This document shows, piece after piece, positions 22,973 to 33,839 of a stretch of 64,000 bases of DNA. The first letter of the stretch is position 1; every line of letters begins with the position of its first letter. Location of the stretch: positions 38,159,753-38,223,752 of the forward strand of contig NC_092804.1 in assembly GCF_040954645.1 (NCBI RefSeq), written 5' to 3'. Position numbers and translations under genes: made by a program. Source of the stretch: Diabrotica undecimpunctata. Lineage: Eukaryota > Arthropoda > Insecta > Coleoptera > Chrysomelidae. The notes beneath the pieces are model-generated. The model ran no database searches and was not told the origin of the DNA. It worked only from the letters and a program-made list of their open reading frames with translations.

Positions 22973-24548
22973 CTTGGAAGATGAAATGGGTACGAACCAT
23001 GTAGAAGAGAACGAAGTTAAAGTAGAAGCTCCAACCATAGAGGAAGTTCTCGAAGCTATTAAGGCCCAGAAAAACAATAAAGCCCCGGGAGTTGACGAGA
23101 TTCCAGCAGAACTGTATAAGGTAGGTGGCAACCACCTATCAAGTCATATCCACGCGCTTATCAAAGAAATATGGCAAGAAGAGAAAATACCCGACGAATG
23201 GAAGAAAAGTATAGTATGCCCAATCTATAAAAAAGGAGACAAACTCCAGTGCAAAAACTACCGTGGAATTTCTCTACTATGTACAGCGTATAATGTCCTC
23301 ACGTATATTATAAACCAGCAACTCCAACCACTAGCAGAAAATATTATTGGAGAATATCAGACGGGCTTCAGACGGGGAAGATCGACAATGGATCAAATAT
23401 TTACAGTCAAGCAGGTCTTGAGCAAATCGTGGGAACACGACATTGATGTTCACAACGTGTTTGTAGACTTCAAACAGGCATACGATTCAGTCAAAAGGGA
23501 CAGACTATACTATATATTGGCAGAATTAGCAATACCACATAAGCTGATTAGACTCATTAAAGCCACAATGGATGAAACGAATACAAAACAACCGGACAGA
23601 CTTTTTCAAAATCTCGCAGGGACTAAAGCAGGGAGATGGGCTGGCACCAACATTGTTTAACCTGGCACTGGAGTATGCGGTTAGGCAAATGCAAACTGGA
23701 CGAGAAAACCTACTGACCAATAAAACGGTTCAACTGGCTGCCTACGCCGATGATATTAATATTATGAGTAGAACATCAACAGGAGCACAGGAAGCATACG
23801 CAGAGTTAAAAACACAAACGAAAAGGCTAGGTCTGGAAATTAACACAGAAAAAACAAAAATAATGGTACAGACGAGAAGAAATATAATCCCACAAAACAT
23901 TATGCATGAAGATGACATTGAAACGGTTGGAAAGTTTACATACCTGGGAGTAGAAATATATGCCGATGGAGCAGAGGATGGAGAAATACGAAAAAGGATA
24001 ACGCAGGCAAACAAAGCTTATTTTGCCCTCTCCCATATATTTTGGTCTAAAAGTGTCCACCGAAATACAAAGATGAGAATCTATAAAACTTTAATTCGGC
24101 CAATAGCATGTTATGGCAGCGAAGCATGGGTCCTGAAAGAAACATCCAAAAACAAACTCGACACATTCGAAAGAAAAGTACTGAGGAGAATACTAGGACC
24201 TGTGAGGGAAAACGGAATCTTCAGAATTCGATATAACAACGAGCTCTATCAACTGTATAAGGAAACACCCCTGTCAGACTTCATTAGAATACAAAGATTG
24301 CAATGGGCCGGACATGTGATACGAATGGGAGAGGATAGGCTACCAAAACGAGCACTGAACGCCAGAATGCAGGGAAAGAGACCAGTTGGAAAGCCAAGAA
24401 AGCGCTGGGAAGACACAGTAAGCAGCGACGCACAAGCACTTTTAGGAGTCCGTGTATGGAGAAGAGCAGCCACAGACAGACAAGGGTGGAGGCAAAAAAT
24501 AAAGGAGGCCAAGGCTCATTTTGGGCTGTAGTGCCGTAGAAGAAGAAG
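22973..24548 (+). mobile_element. Nested RTE-like retrotransposon, near-complete RT, 11-bp TSD
   Basis: The frame starts at the junction and holds VLEAIKAQKNNKAPGVDEIP, CPIYKKGDKLQCKNYRGISL, EYQTGFRRGRSTMDQIF and VFVDFKQAYDSVKR. A frameshift near 23575 separates it from a second frame of about 320 codons: GLKQGDGLAPTLFNLALEYA, AAYADDINIMSR, FTYLGVEIYADG, CYGSEAWVLKE, FERKVLRRILGPV, LQWAGHVIRMGED and GKPRKRWEDTV, with a stop at 24529. All RT motifs are intact. The 3' end is GTAGAAGAAGAAG. ATATATTTGTC flanks it (22962-22972, 24549-24559). It is one of the best preserved RTs in the window. Confidence 0.92.
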
Positions 24549-24639
24549 ATATATTTGTCTACAGATGTTATATTAAGCGAGGCACCCAAAAACTACATAA
24601 ACACAAATATCTACCTAATAAAAAGTATATGAGAAAAAT

Positions 24640-25560
24640 AACAAAGATCAGGAGATTGAACTAGGACCAGGAACACTCGATTCACAAAAAAAACTACAGA
24701 CACATTCCTCTTCTAGAAGTAGGATATACGATTTGGCAGATCAACAACGAACCAAATCTTGACTGAAAGAAATTCAAAATAACTGATACAAACATAAAAT
24801 TGTTCTGCACATGGTCTTCATTGCTGTTGAAAGGACTACGATAGAGAGAATAGACAACATCTATTTGCAGTAACAAAAAAAGTGGAACTGTTAAGTAAAA
24901 TTGTGAGACAAAAATGAAAACAAATAAGAAAAAGGAATATAAAAATCCAGAAAACTCTATTTAAAAATGGGCATCAGTGCATAACATTTGCAGATGGTGT
25001 AACACTAATAGTGACGATTAAATAAATATTAACAAAAATAGTACAGCGTGTAATAAAGGAAATAAAAACAATTTGCTCATCATAAATCACGAGAAGACAA
25101 AACATATGGAAACGGAGGAAACAGAAAACGAAAGATACGGAAACTTTACAGTTCAAATGTAAGGATGAGTTATTTGCTGTTTCCAAAAGGTAAATGAGTT
25201 TGCAGATCTTGGGGTGAGAATAAATGAAAAAGGTTACGAAAAAACTTAAATTAAAGCGAGAACAGCAAAAAGAAAAACAAGCATGGATCATTAAGAATCT
25301 AAATAAAATACGTTTTCTAGGAGGTATCGAAAGACTAGCACAAGAAAGAAATGGTGACGAAAGATATTATTCTTGAAGATCTATAAAGAGTCAACATCCG
25401 TGATTGAATAGAAAAAGCAGATGGAAGGAAATGGAACAAAGTGGTACAAGAATACACGCAAACACTATAGAAAGACTAGAGCTTCTGCATAAGACGCTCT
25501 GAGGAGACCTAATAAGGTCGAAAAACGTATAAGCGGATGGCAGGAGCCCTGCATTGAAAT
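24640..25560 (+). pseudogene. RTE-like RT relic
   Basis: A GRSTTNQI-like fingers motif is followed far downstream by CITFADGVTLI (YADD box altered to FADG), INHEKTKHMETEETENERYG, VNEFADLGVRINEKGYEK and IKARTAKRK. The match to RTE-type thumb residues (F-x-YLGV-x-INEKGYE-EIKARI) is good but needs frame changes. Spacing suggests internal deletion. The copy is dead and lacks clear ends. Confidence 0.75.
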
Positions 25561-25889
25561 TAAATCAGACAGAAAGTAATGAAATGTAAGAATTTAGAAA
25601 ATAAAATTATGGTAGTATAATTTGTTTAAGGGTAAGGGTAAGGTCGATCTCTTGGTAAGTTTTTGGTAAGATTAGATCTTCGTTAAGTTTAAATAATTCA
25701 TTGAGGTAGGTAGCTAGGTAGGGATGTTTTGATCGGTAGTTTAAATATGATTTTCATTGTCTTTTACATTTTATTTTGATTTCCTGTCTAAACCAAGGTA
25801 CTTTTTGAACACCTTGCGATTTGTGCTTACGGTTCTGGTTGTTAGTCCTTCACCTGCATCTTAAGCTTCAAACGTTAGTTTATTTTCTT

Positions 25890-26545
25890 AGTTAGTTTTT
25901 TTTTTCAGGTCGCTGTTATCTCAGTTCCTTAGTCTTCTTTGCAACTCATTTCTGTCTGTCGTATCTCATTCATTAAAACCTTTCTCTCTCAAGTCGTTTC
26001 TACCTTTTTTTCCTCAACTTCTAACACCTCTATACTTCATCCCTCATAGTTCTTATTTCTACCTCTAACGTGACCAAACCATTGCAGTCTTTGTTATTGA
26101 ACCATTTTTGAGATTGTAATCAGCCCGGCCCTTTCCCTAATCACGTCGTCCCTTTTAACCTTACCTAACATCCACCGTAACATTTTCATTTCAGCTACTT
26201 TCATCTTTTTTTCATGAACCTTATATATCTTTTATATCTTTCACCACATTCTTGTATATTTTTCCTTTTAGCCCTTTCCCGATTTTTCAATCTCAGAGTC
26301 CCCGGTCATTTGCCTCCAGTTAAACGAAACAGTTTATATTCTTCGAGCAATTTCTCGATCTAGTGTCCCGTTTTCTGTGATGTAGGAGCCAAAGTATTTA
26401 AATTGTCCTACTCGTCCTAGTTTTTCCACAAGCAAATCGATGTTCTCAACTATTACCGTTCCTCCCAACCGGAAGCATGTTAAAATGTTAATCGTAAACA
26501 TATTTTCATGTATATTATTCCATCGAGCATACCTCATCATATTTA
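25890..26545 (-). pseudogene. Non-LTR RT C-terminal relic
   Basis: The minus strand reads IDLLVEKLGRVGQFKYFGSY and ITENGTLDREIARRI, matching V-x-x-FKYLGS-I--DG--D-EI--RI. After frame changes, MLRWMLGKVKRDDVIRERAG and QRLQWFGHVRGRNKNYEG follow, the RLRWFGHV-RR segment. The region is pyrimidine-rich on the plus strand because the coding strand is A/G-rich. No boundary was identified. The 300 bases before it (25560-25890) hold nothing recognised. Confidence 0.75.
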
Positions 26546-27906
26546 AGAATCCATTCTGACTACGCTATTTCTTGTTTTTGTACCTAAGGATAAACGTGTC
26601 CTCAAGTTCGGAAGTAACCGTAAATATAAAACAATGCTCATTCGAAGAACAATCTTATGTTCCGATTATATCATGAAAACAATTCCTTACAATATGATTT
26701 ATTTCGATTTTCCGTTCTAAATGTGCATATTATTTCTAACATTCATCGTAGTTACTGCTGATCGTAATCTTTCACACCGTTAGGAAGGCTGAATAAATAT
26801 TATTAATCCACATTGATGTTTGATGTTTATGGTTGTCTACTTTTATTGAGGAAATCAGCTATTAGATTGGATCTGTTTTGACATACCTCTTACGTTAAGT
26901 CGATGCTACTTTACTACATATAGTTTTTTGGTGGTTTTGTTACGGTATTTGGGCTATAAATAAGGTTTAATAAAAATCGATGTTTTAATCGTTTTAGAAA
27001 AATAGTATCAATTATAACAGAAATAAAAAATATTCCATTTAGACCTCTTTACAGTAATATGGATTCTCCTTGTATATCATTTTGATACAAATAGTTGATT
27101 TATAAGTACAATTATAAGAAATAAAGCGAAAATTTGCAATCAGAAGAATAGCGAAAAGTACAGGAAGAAAGAAAAAGTTCTTGAAAAACAAGTAGAGAAA
27201 ACTTGGAATAAAAAAGACAAAAAAGTAGAACATTTCACAAAACTATAAAAAAAATCACACAGGCTTTCAGATCAAGGCTGACGTTATACAAAGACAAGAA
27301 ATAGGGATGCACGTGGGACATCCCGTCCCGTATTTGTTCCGCGGGACGGGATGTGGGATATAACAACTATTTTTCTGCGGGACGTCCCGCATGTCCCGCG
27401 AAACCGTACTTTTATCATTATCGGAATGATTTAACATTATGTTTGCAACGTAAAAATAAAAATTAAAAGATTTTCTGTTTTAATAATTCATATTGATGAA
27501 ACATAATAGATTTAGAGTAACAGAAAATTTTAAAATGTTTTCAACAATTCTTTTTGATTTATTGCGATGCACGCTTTGTGTGCAAAAATTTTTTTTGATT
27601 TAGGTTCTCCTAATAAACCGCCACCCGACATTGCGTTCTAAAACCTAAAATACAATCAGCAGATACTCATTTTTTTTCAGTCATATACGCACTTTGTCCA
27701 AATATAAGAATTTTTGAATGAAGAGTAAAGTAGGTATACTGTATCCAGAAATTTAGTGTCTCATTATAAAAGTTATTTTAATAACAGCTGTAAAACTGAA
27801 TAATCCCTTGTAAATGCTCTATTGTTGTATAATTATCACAGCTACCAAAGCCGCCAGGACCGGCATAATAGCCAAGCATAGCACAACTGTATATAGATAT
27901 ATATAA

Positions 27907-30304
27907 TAGGGTGTCCCGAAAAATCGCTTTTTGTTTTTGTTTAATACAAGACCTCTTGAAATTGGGGTAATTGCTCGTAAATTATCACAATAATTTAAAA
28001 AAAATTATAACAATATATCTTTAGGTTTCTACCAAACTTTAAAGATTTGAAAAATTGTTATTTTTATGGTAATATTTCACTATACTTAATTTCGCATCCT
28101 GAACTAAATATAAAACATTATTTAATGCAAGACCTCTTAAAATTTATGTAATTACCAATATATTATCACAGTATTTTTAAAAATAAAATAAAAATATATC
28201 TTAAGGGTTCTACCGATCTTCAAAGTTTGGGAAAATTGTCATTTTTGTGATAATATTTTTTCGGCTCCTGAACTAAAATAAATTGAGATTGTACTGTACG
28301 ATTGTATAATATTGCGTCGTATTATACGTTCCGTTAAAGTTTAGAGAATTCTGTGAACTTTGGTTACATCAGAAGAATCAATGACGGCACCAAAAAAGTT
28401 GTGTCCTACTCAAACGACCGATTCTATATCAGCAAATTGCGATGAAGAAGAAGAAGCAGTGCCTGACTTTTTCTCAACAAAGACACCGTCGACTTCCACG
28501 TTTAATAGAAATACGTTGTAGTTGCCAACAGTTGCTAAAGTGATAGATACAGTTTATCGATGCGATTTGCTGCTGCTGCTGCTTCTACCGTTTTGGTTGA
28601 CGTGGGTTTGGTTTCTACTGAAGATCTGACACTGGTTATTGATAAAAACAAAATCCACAGAGCTGTATGTAAAGCCCGAAGAGATGCTTCAAAAGATGTT
28701 GCAGGTATTATTGTAAATAGCATTTACTTTGATAGAAGAAAGGACAAGACCCTGATAAATGAGAAAATGGGGAATCGTTACCATCGCAAAGAGATTTTGG
28801 AAGAACACATCTCATTGCTATCAGAACCCGGATCAATTTATTTGGGACATACAACGCCTAGTCGTGGCAGTGCAAATTGAATTTTTACTTCGATCACCAC
28901 TTTTTTTGAGGGTCAAAGTTTGAATTTAGATGATGTAATTTGCGTTGTATGTGATGGAACTGCAACTAATATTGGCTGGAAGGGTGGTGTGATTCAATAT
29001 TTAGAGGAGTATTTGGAGAGACCGTCACAATGGTGTGTTTGTTTGCTTCATGCCAATGAGTTACTGTTTCGTCACTTGTTCCTGACCATAGATGGTTCTA
29101 CTTCGGGTCCTAGAGAATACTCCGGACCTATTGGAAAACAGTTAATTGCTTATGAAAATAAATTCACCGTGACTTTCTGTGCTGTGAATGGTAATTTGCC
29201 TGACTTGCCAAAAAATGTGGTCAATTAATTAAGTACAGATCAAAAATATCTATATGAAATATGTCAAGCAGTATTAACCGGTTTCTCTCCTGAATTGGCA
29301 AACCGTCAACATGGAAAAATGGCGCACTACAGATGGCTTACTACTGCTAATCGTCTACTCAGACTTTATGTAAAAGTACGCTTAATCCATCAGAAAATTT
29401 ACAATTGCTTGTAAACTATGTTGTTAAAGTATATGCTCCGATGTGGTTCAGAATTAAGCAAAAAGCGTCTTTTAAGGATGGAGCGAAGCATATTTTTCAA
29501 CTAACTATGTACTCTCGATTTCTACCCGAAAATCTAAGATCTGTTGTGGATACCGTTATCGAAATAAATGCCTTTTTTGCCCACCCAGAAAACTTACTTG
29601 TGAGTATGTTGTTTGATGATAGAGATCACATTAGGGAGCTGGCATGGCGAAGAATAAAAAAAGCTAGAGGCACTGAATATTTAAAACACCAAAAATTAAC
29701 TTCTCTACTAAAGATTACACCGATATTATTATGTGGCACGAATGTCAGGATTGTCAGGTTACAACACCACCGGTTCTTCGGCATATTTCTACTGAGGACC
29801 TTCACAACATGGTAAAAAATGAAAGCTTGTATATTTTTGACTTTTCCTGCCACACACAATCTGTGGAAAGATGTGTTAAACTGATTACAGAGACCTCGCA
29901 GAATGTAACTGGTGCTACTTCTAGGGATAGCTTTATCAGAATCAGGTTGGAGTCTCGGGAAGAAATGCCAAATTTTTGACACAAAAATAAGTTCAAATTT
30001 TTAAGTTTTTGTCATCAAATATAGGATCTATTTTGTTTGTTAAGTTGTTTTTGAACCTTTTTCATTAATTTTAATAATAAAATATCTTTTAAATTTAATT
30101 TGTGTATTATTGGAAGTATATGATTTAGGTCTGTACAAACGTAAAATTTACAAAACTTTAAAGTCTAGTAGAGCCCTGAAGGTGACATGCTATCGTATTT
30201 ATTTTACATTTTTTATATTCTCTGGAAAATTACGCAAATTTGGATAGCTCTTGCGATAGTGTAGCTCAAAAAAAATTTTTTTTATGCAAATACGGGACAC
30301 CCTA
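27907..30304 (+). mobile_element. hAT transposon, 12-bp TIRs, 8-bp TSD
   Basis: The ends are TAGGGTGTCCCG and CGGGACACCCTA, exact inverted repeats of 12 bp. The 8-mer ATATATAA lies immediately outside both (27899-27906 and 30305-30312), the TSD length expected for hAT. The 2398-bp body holds one damaged transposase on the plus strand and non-coding AT-rich DNA at both ends, including an internal pair of similar 130-bp segments (27950-28110 and 28125-28290) with GCAAGACCTCTTAAAAT-type sequence. It lies within the outer GGGAC-rich element. Confidence 0.92.
28381..29979 (+). pseudogene. hAT-superfamily transposase, frameshifted
   Basis: A frame from ATG at 28381 (TAPKKLCPTQ) is acidic and ends early. 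After a frameshift come FAAAAASTVLVDVGLVSTED, VIDKNKIHR, IYFDRRKDKTL, EEHISLLSEPGSIYLGHTTP, VVCDGTATNIGWKGGVI, QWCVCLLHANELLFRHLFL, GPIGKQL and, further on, HYRWLTTANRLLRLYV, VYAPMWFRIK, HPENLL and CHTQSVERCV. Order and content fit a widespread arthropod hAT-like transposase with a D-G-T and HANE-RHLF core. At least three frame breaks and a stop in mid-gene inactivate it. It is centred in the TIR-bounded element. Confidence 0.8.
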
Positions 30305-30485
30305 ATATATAATCAGATCAAATATTATCATTCAAGCATATTTTCAAAAAACTCTTTTTATAAACATACAAATTTCCCATAATTATTGTTATTAATCATT
30401 ATTTTAAGTCTCAACGAAGAAAATGTTTTGTGTGTGTTTTGTGTTTTATTGGCACTGGTTTTCACACTGGCCAGTCAATTTCATA

Positions 30486-30589
30486 ATGTAACAATAAAAC
30501 ACTGAAAACTTTGTTTTCAAACTTCCACAAAATTCTGTGGAATTTTGTGGAAGTTTGAAAACAAAGTTTTCAGTGTTTTATTGTTACAT
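30486..30589. repeat. Perfect 104-nt palindrome
   Basis: Two 50-nt arms, starting ATGTAACAATAAAACACTGA and ending in its exact complement, enclose a 4-nt TGTG loop. I see no mismatch in the arms. There is no ORF. It could be a foldback MITE or a short inverted duplication. It lies in the outer hAT-like element, 180 bp beyond the inner hAT. The rest of 30605-31620 is AT-rich and unassigned. Confidence 0.9.
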
Positions 30590-31744
30590 AAAATGAATTT
30601 CCATCAAGTAACGGTCGAATCCATCAATAATTTCATAATGATTTTGTTAGACTATAACGTATCACTAACTCAGGGGAGTAATGTGTAGTGTCTGTGTTGA
30701 GTAAATGTCTGGTTACTTTAGTAAAGTCGACTTCATTGTCTTTACAAAGACACGCTAATTGTATCTGAACGTCTGAGGTCCCTTCGGTGAGTACCGATTT
30801 ACTCGTTTTAAAAGGTTCATATTTTTATTCATATTGACTTGTTATGTTTAAGTTTTCCGTTTCATGTCTAAAAAGGTTGGCAAAAAATGGGAAATTTCTT
30901 TATTAATAATTTCACGAAAAAAAATTATTCTTCATTAAAAGTTACGCATCACATAGAAATCATTAACCGATAATCTTATAAAATATTAAGTGGTAGATAG
31001 GGAAAATCAAAATTATTAATTAATACTGAAGAGGAAAGTGATTTTAAATTTAGATATGTAAGAAAATGTAATTTTAAAATATTTGTAGGTATTAAAAATT
31101 ATGTCCAAGTTTAGATTCATGGCTTTCTAATAATTAAATAATACATTTAAAGTAAAAACTAAATAAAAAAATACTTTTGCATTTGTTGATTTTGTATATT
31201 GATTGTATACCTTTATTTTTAACAATATCGACAATCGTTATTAAGAAAATTTGATTCTAATTAAAAACTACGGTTTATCATCCGTACAAAACGTAGTTTG
31301 CAAGGAAAAGGATTATGATAAACGGTCTGAATTGTGTGTTAATAGAGGTGTCATTTCTTTTATTTTATAAATTCAAATTAGCGATTAGACGTTTGATGTC
31401 AAAAATTCATTGATATGTCAGTGCATCCTAGATTAAATACCTATCAATGTTTAGACAAATTGTAAATTAAAAAAAAAAATAAAAATAATACATAATTATG
31501 TTATAAAATAATTAAAAGTAATAATTCATAAAAAAAATTAAATTAGAAGGTGGGGCTTCTTTTACCTCCCCCTAAAAATATATTTATTTATTTAGAAAAT
31601 ATAATTTAAGTTAGTTTTGCGGGACAGCGGAACGTTCCGCGGGATACGGAACACGTGATGAGGGACAAGAGCCTGTCCCTAATGAAATCCTAACAAGAAA
31701 AGACCTTTACTCACGGAAAAACAAAAAAAAAGTATTACAACAAA

Positions 31745-32055
31745 TAAGTAAAGAAGATGCTATAACACTGTCGGAGACTATGGACTGGGAATAAGAAATG
31801 AAAGAGGCAATACCTTAATTGAGTTCTGCAAAGAGGAGCAAATTTTTGTTTCTATCACGTGGCTCAAGCTGCCCAAGACACCTTTATACATGGAGATGTC
31901 CACAAGATACAGTAGATCACCCAGTTAGAAACCAGATTGACTATTTCCTAGTATCACAAATATACAGGAATCACATTCGCATTGTAAAAACTTACCATGG
32001 AACAGATACGTAGTGGCCAAACGCACGTCCGATTAAAGAACCTTAAAAAGAAAAT
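31745..32055 (+). pseudogene. RTE-type AP endonuclease fragment
   Basis: The plus strand encodes VGDYGLGIRNERGNTLIEFC, then LPKTPLYTWRCPQDTV, RNQIDYFLVSQIYRNHIRIV and KTYHGTD. These are the GDYGxGxRNERG, YTW-P and RNQIDY motifs of the N-terminal endonuclease of RTE-like elements. The final SDH motif is lost after a stop at 32011. The 5' part is cut near the outer hAT-like element. An RT relic in the same orientation begins 1.1 kb downstream, with the hairpin array between; they may have been one element. Confidence 0.8.
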
Positions 32056-32406
32056 TTGTCGTACAGTTGGATCATCCTCCATATTGCCTGGAGTTCTAGG
32101 ATGGTTTCCAACCACTGCTCTTGAGGAGAAACGTTTTCGATTCCATCCTCTACTTCCTCGGGGAGTTACGTATCCTCGACTTACAGTTGACGAGAGGTTC
32201 ACCGGTGGCCCTGTTGTCAACAAGGTGCTACCGGCAGTTTAAAATACTTTATTAGTTCGACTTTCTTACAGTTGAATATATTTTTTTTTTCTTACATGAA
32301 ATGTTTGCCAGTATTCTACGCACAGTAGACACCTCGAATACCAACAGAGATGCCGGTTCCTCGGCGTGTAATCGAGTTTACTCTCCTCGATGTAGCCCCG
32401 GATTGC

Positions 32407-32810
32407 GAAATAATTGTAAGTCCCTTCTGGACTTTTACTTATTCATACAATCACGCTCGATAGCGAAGGGCTCACTCCGTACCGCCACCTCTCGTGAAAT
32501 AATTCTAAGTCCCGTTGGGACCTTTACTTATTTCCAACAAATGGTTTGGCCACGAAGTACTGCTTCAGCTCTTCCACCGATTGAGGAGTAATAATTAGAA
32601 GTCCGCTCAGGCTTTTATTTACTCCTAACCGTCGGTGGTCTATCGGAACACTGTGGCAGTTCGACACGATCAGAAACTGAAATAGTTTTAGGTCGGTCTG
32701 ACTTTTGTCTATTTCAAAGACCAATATCCCCCTGACCAGTGAAGTCTTCGAGCTGTTTGATGGCTTTTGTGAGATAATTACAAGTCCGTTTCTAGACTTT
32801 TCTTTATCTC
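32407..32810. repeat. Array of five ~38-nt hairpins with ~90-bp period
   Basis: Units begin at about 32407, 32496, 32587, 32679 and 32771 (spacing 89-92 bp). Each has an outer stem and an inner AAGTCC/GGACTT-like stem. Outer stems differ but remain paired: GAAATAA/TTATTTC, AGGAGTA/TACTCCT, TGAAATAG/CTATTTCA and GAGATAA/TTATCTC; the first unit (GAAATAA/TTATTC) has one bulge. The ~50-nt spacers show no obvious mutual similarity beyond short stems. The flanks (32060-32400 and 32815-32990) are GC-richer than background and unassigned, so the array is part of a larger unknown unit. Confidence 0.8.
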
Positions 32811-32994
32811 GAACAAAAGATAGTCGAACAGCCAAAATGTTTTCATACAAAATAATCGCAACAATTAAAGAGCTATGAAACTTCTTCGTGACGACGTCTC
32901 ATGGTTCGACAAAGTTTGGTATAGGTGAGAAATAAAAATGCAGAGTTTCTTGAAATGAGCTACTCAGCCAAAATAGGTCTTGACAGTATCAAGA

Positions 32995-33189
32995 TTAAGA
33001 ACTAGCTTCATTCCCAATCGGAAGGTACGCCGCTTTCATGCATTTCTTGGTCGCATGTGCGCAGCGATCTTCCGTCGGAATGCCAGTACAATTGCAGTTA
33101 ATAAGATTGCCACAGTGACAATCTTCGCTGTCCACTCTGACGATAAATTTTGAAAAGACCCAATGCATCAATTTTAAAAGACGAGGCAA
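32995..33189 (-). other. Cysteine-rich 64-codon ORF, unrecognised
   Basis: The minus-strand ORF contains CHCGNLINCNCTG and RCAHATKKC, six cysteines in about 30 residues, after a hydrophobic-basic start (LLKLMHWVFSKFIVRV). It could be an exon of a small secreted protein or a zinc-binding transposon piece, but no family is recognised and no splice signals are convincing. It lies between the hairpin array and an RT relic. Confidence 0.3.
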
Positions 33190-33239
33190 ATCATCGGATT
33201 ATCTCCGACAAACTCAATGACAGACAAACTATATTTCTG

Positions 33240-33830
33240 ATCTTTTTCACGACAGAAATGGGGTCAAGTATAATGATGTCAGAAATAGAGAAGATTCTGA
33301 GGAGGATAAAAAATTGTAAAGTAGCTGCACCAGACGATATTTATTCAAAATTTATAAAACTCTTACATTTTGAAACCAGATGCAAAAATATGTGATGAGT
33401 TTCGATTAATCACCCTAATGAGTTAAAATAAACAGCCTTTTAAAAGTTCTACATAATCAAACACGTTAAAAATTCGAACAATTTCTGAGCGAACTACAAA
33501 TGAGCTTAGGAGAAGAATTTGGAACCGGAGATGCTTTGTTTGCGCTGTTAGTCCTGCTGCAAAAGTGCAGAGATCAGTGGAAAGAAGTACATATATGCTT
33601 AATAGATTACACTAAAGCATTTGACTGTATCAAACATAGTGCGCTATGAAATATTTTAGAAACAAAAAAATTAGGTAACCAAGACGGACAAATCATGCAG
33701 TACATTATATGAACATCAGATAGCAACAGAACAGTTTGAAAATACTCTACCAAAAACTGTTCCAATTAAACGTGGAGTCAGACAGGGCTATGTACGAAGT
33801 CTATGTACTTTGAGATTGTATTCCAAATGT
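33240..33830 (+). pseudogene. Non-LTR RT relic (fingers and palm)
   Basis: MMSEIEKILRRIKNCKVAAP, with DDIYSKFIKLL following, is the start of the RT domain (K-x-GKAxGPDxI-xEFLKLL). Other frames give EEFGTGDALFALLVLLQKCR, HICLIDYTKAFDCIKHSAL with its first catalytic aspartate kept, and KRGVRQGYVRSL. The GTxxALFAL spelling matches the copy at 11.2 kb. The YADD box and C-terminus are missing. At least four frame changes are needed. Confidence 0.85.
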
Positions 33831-33839
33831 TAGGTTTTC

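Larger units (their letters stand above)
21640..24549 (+). mobile_element. (TA)n-tailed non-LTR element with a second element nested in its tail
   Basis: The pol frame opens at the first base of the element: GIAVTSSISRIYGKIIK, the middle of the NYRGI motif, so truncation is exact. It continues through EEQADFRAGRSTIDH, HLTFVDLRKAYDSIP, GLRQGCCISPTLFKIYLE and CFADDQVIIAQ, all catalytic aspartates present. A one-base frameshift lies at about 22250; the second frame runs NYKYLGVKIT, TTYGCEVWPLK and RRPGRPRRSWREGV to a stop at 22900. The 3' tail is (TA)n. The 13-mer TATATTTGTCTAC lies at 21627-21639 and 24550-24562. Without the frameshift this copy would read through. Confidence 0.9.
27302..31681. 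mobile_element. hAT-like outer element with GGGAC-rich termini
   Basis: The left end starts TAGGGATGCACGTGGGACAT; the right end terminates in GACAAGAGCCTGTCCCTA. Both subterminal regions repeat GGGAC/GTCCC and TTCCGCGGGA. A 13-bp perfect stem ACATCCCGTCCCG (27318-27330) / CGGGACGGGATGT (27342-27354) lies at the left end. The terminal match is only TAGGGA plus scattered bases. The left-flank 8-mer ACAAGAAA recurs at 31693-31700, 11 bases past the apparent right end, so the TSD is uncertain. No transposase of its own was seen; a second hAT sits inside. Flanking 26560-27300 is AT-rich and unassigned. Confidence 0.6.

Noticed and set aside
22841..23135. Minus-strand ORFs with poly-(YI) runs
   Set aside because: They are translations of the (TA)n tail joined to antisense RT sequence.
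31682..31700. Firm 8-bp TSD for the outer hAT-like element
   Set aside because: The matching 8-mer is 11 bp away from the TCCCTA end, so it is recorded only as uncertain.
32407..32810. CRISPR array
   Set aside because: The hairpin units are diverged from one another, the ~50-nt spacers are not uniform, and the context is eukaryotic transposon DNA.
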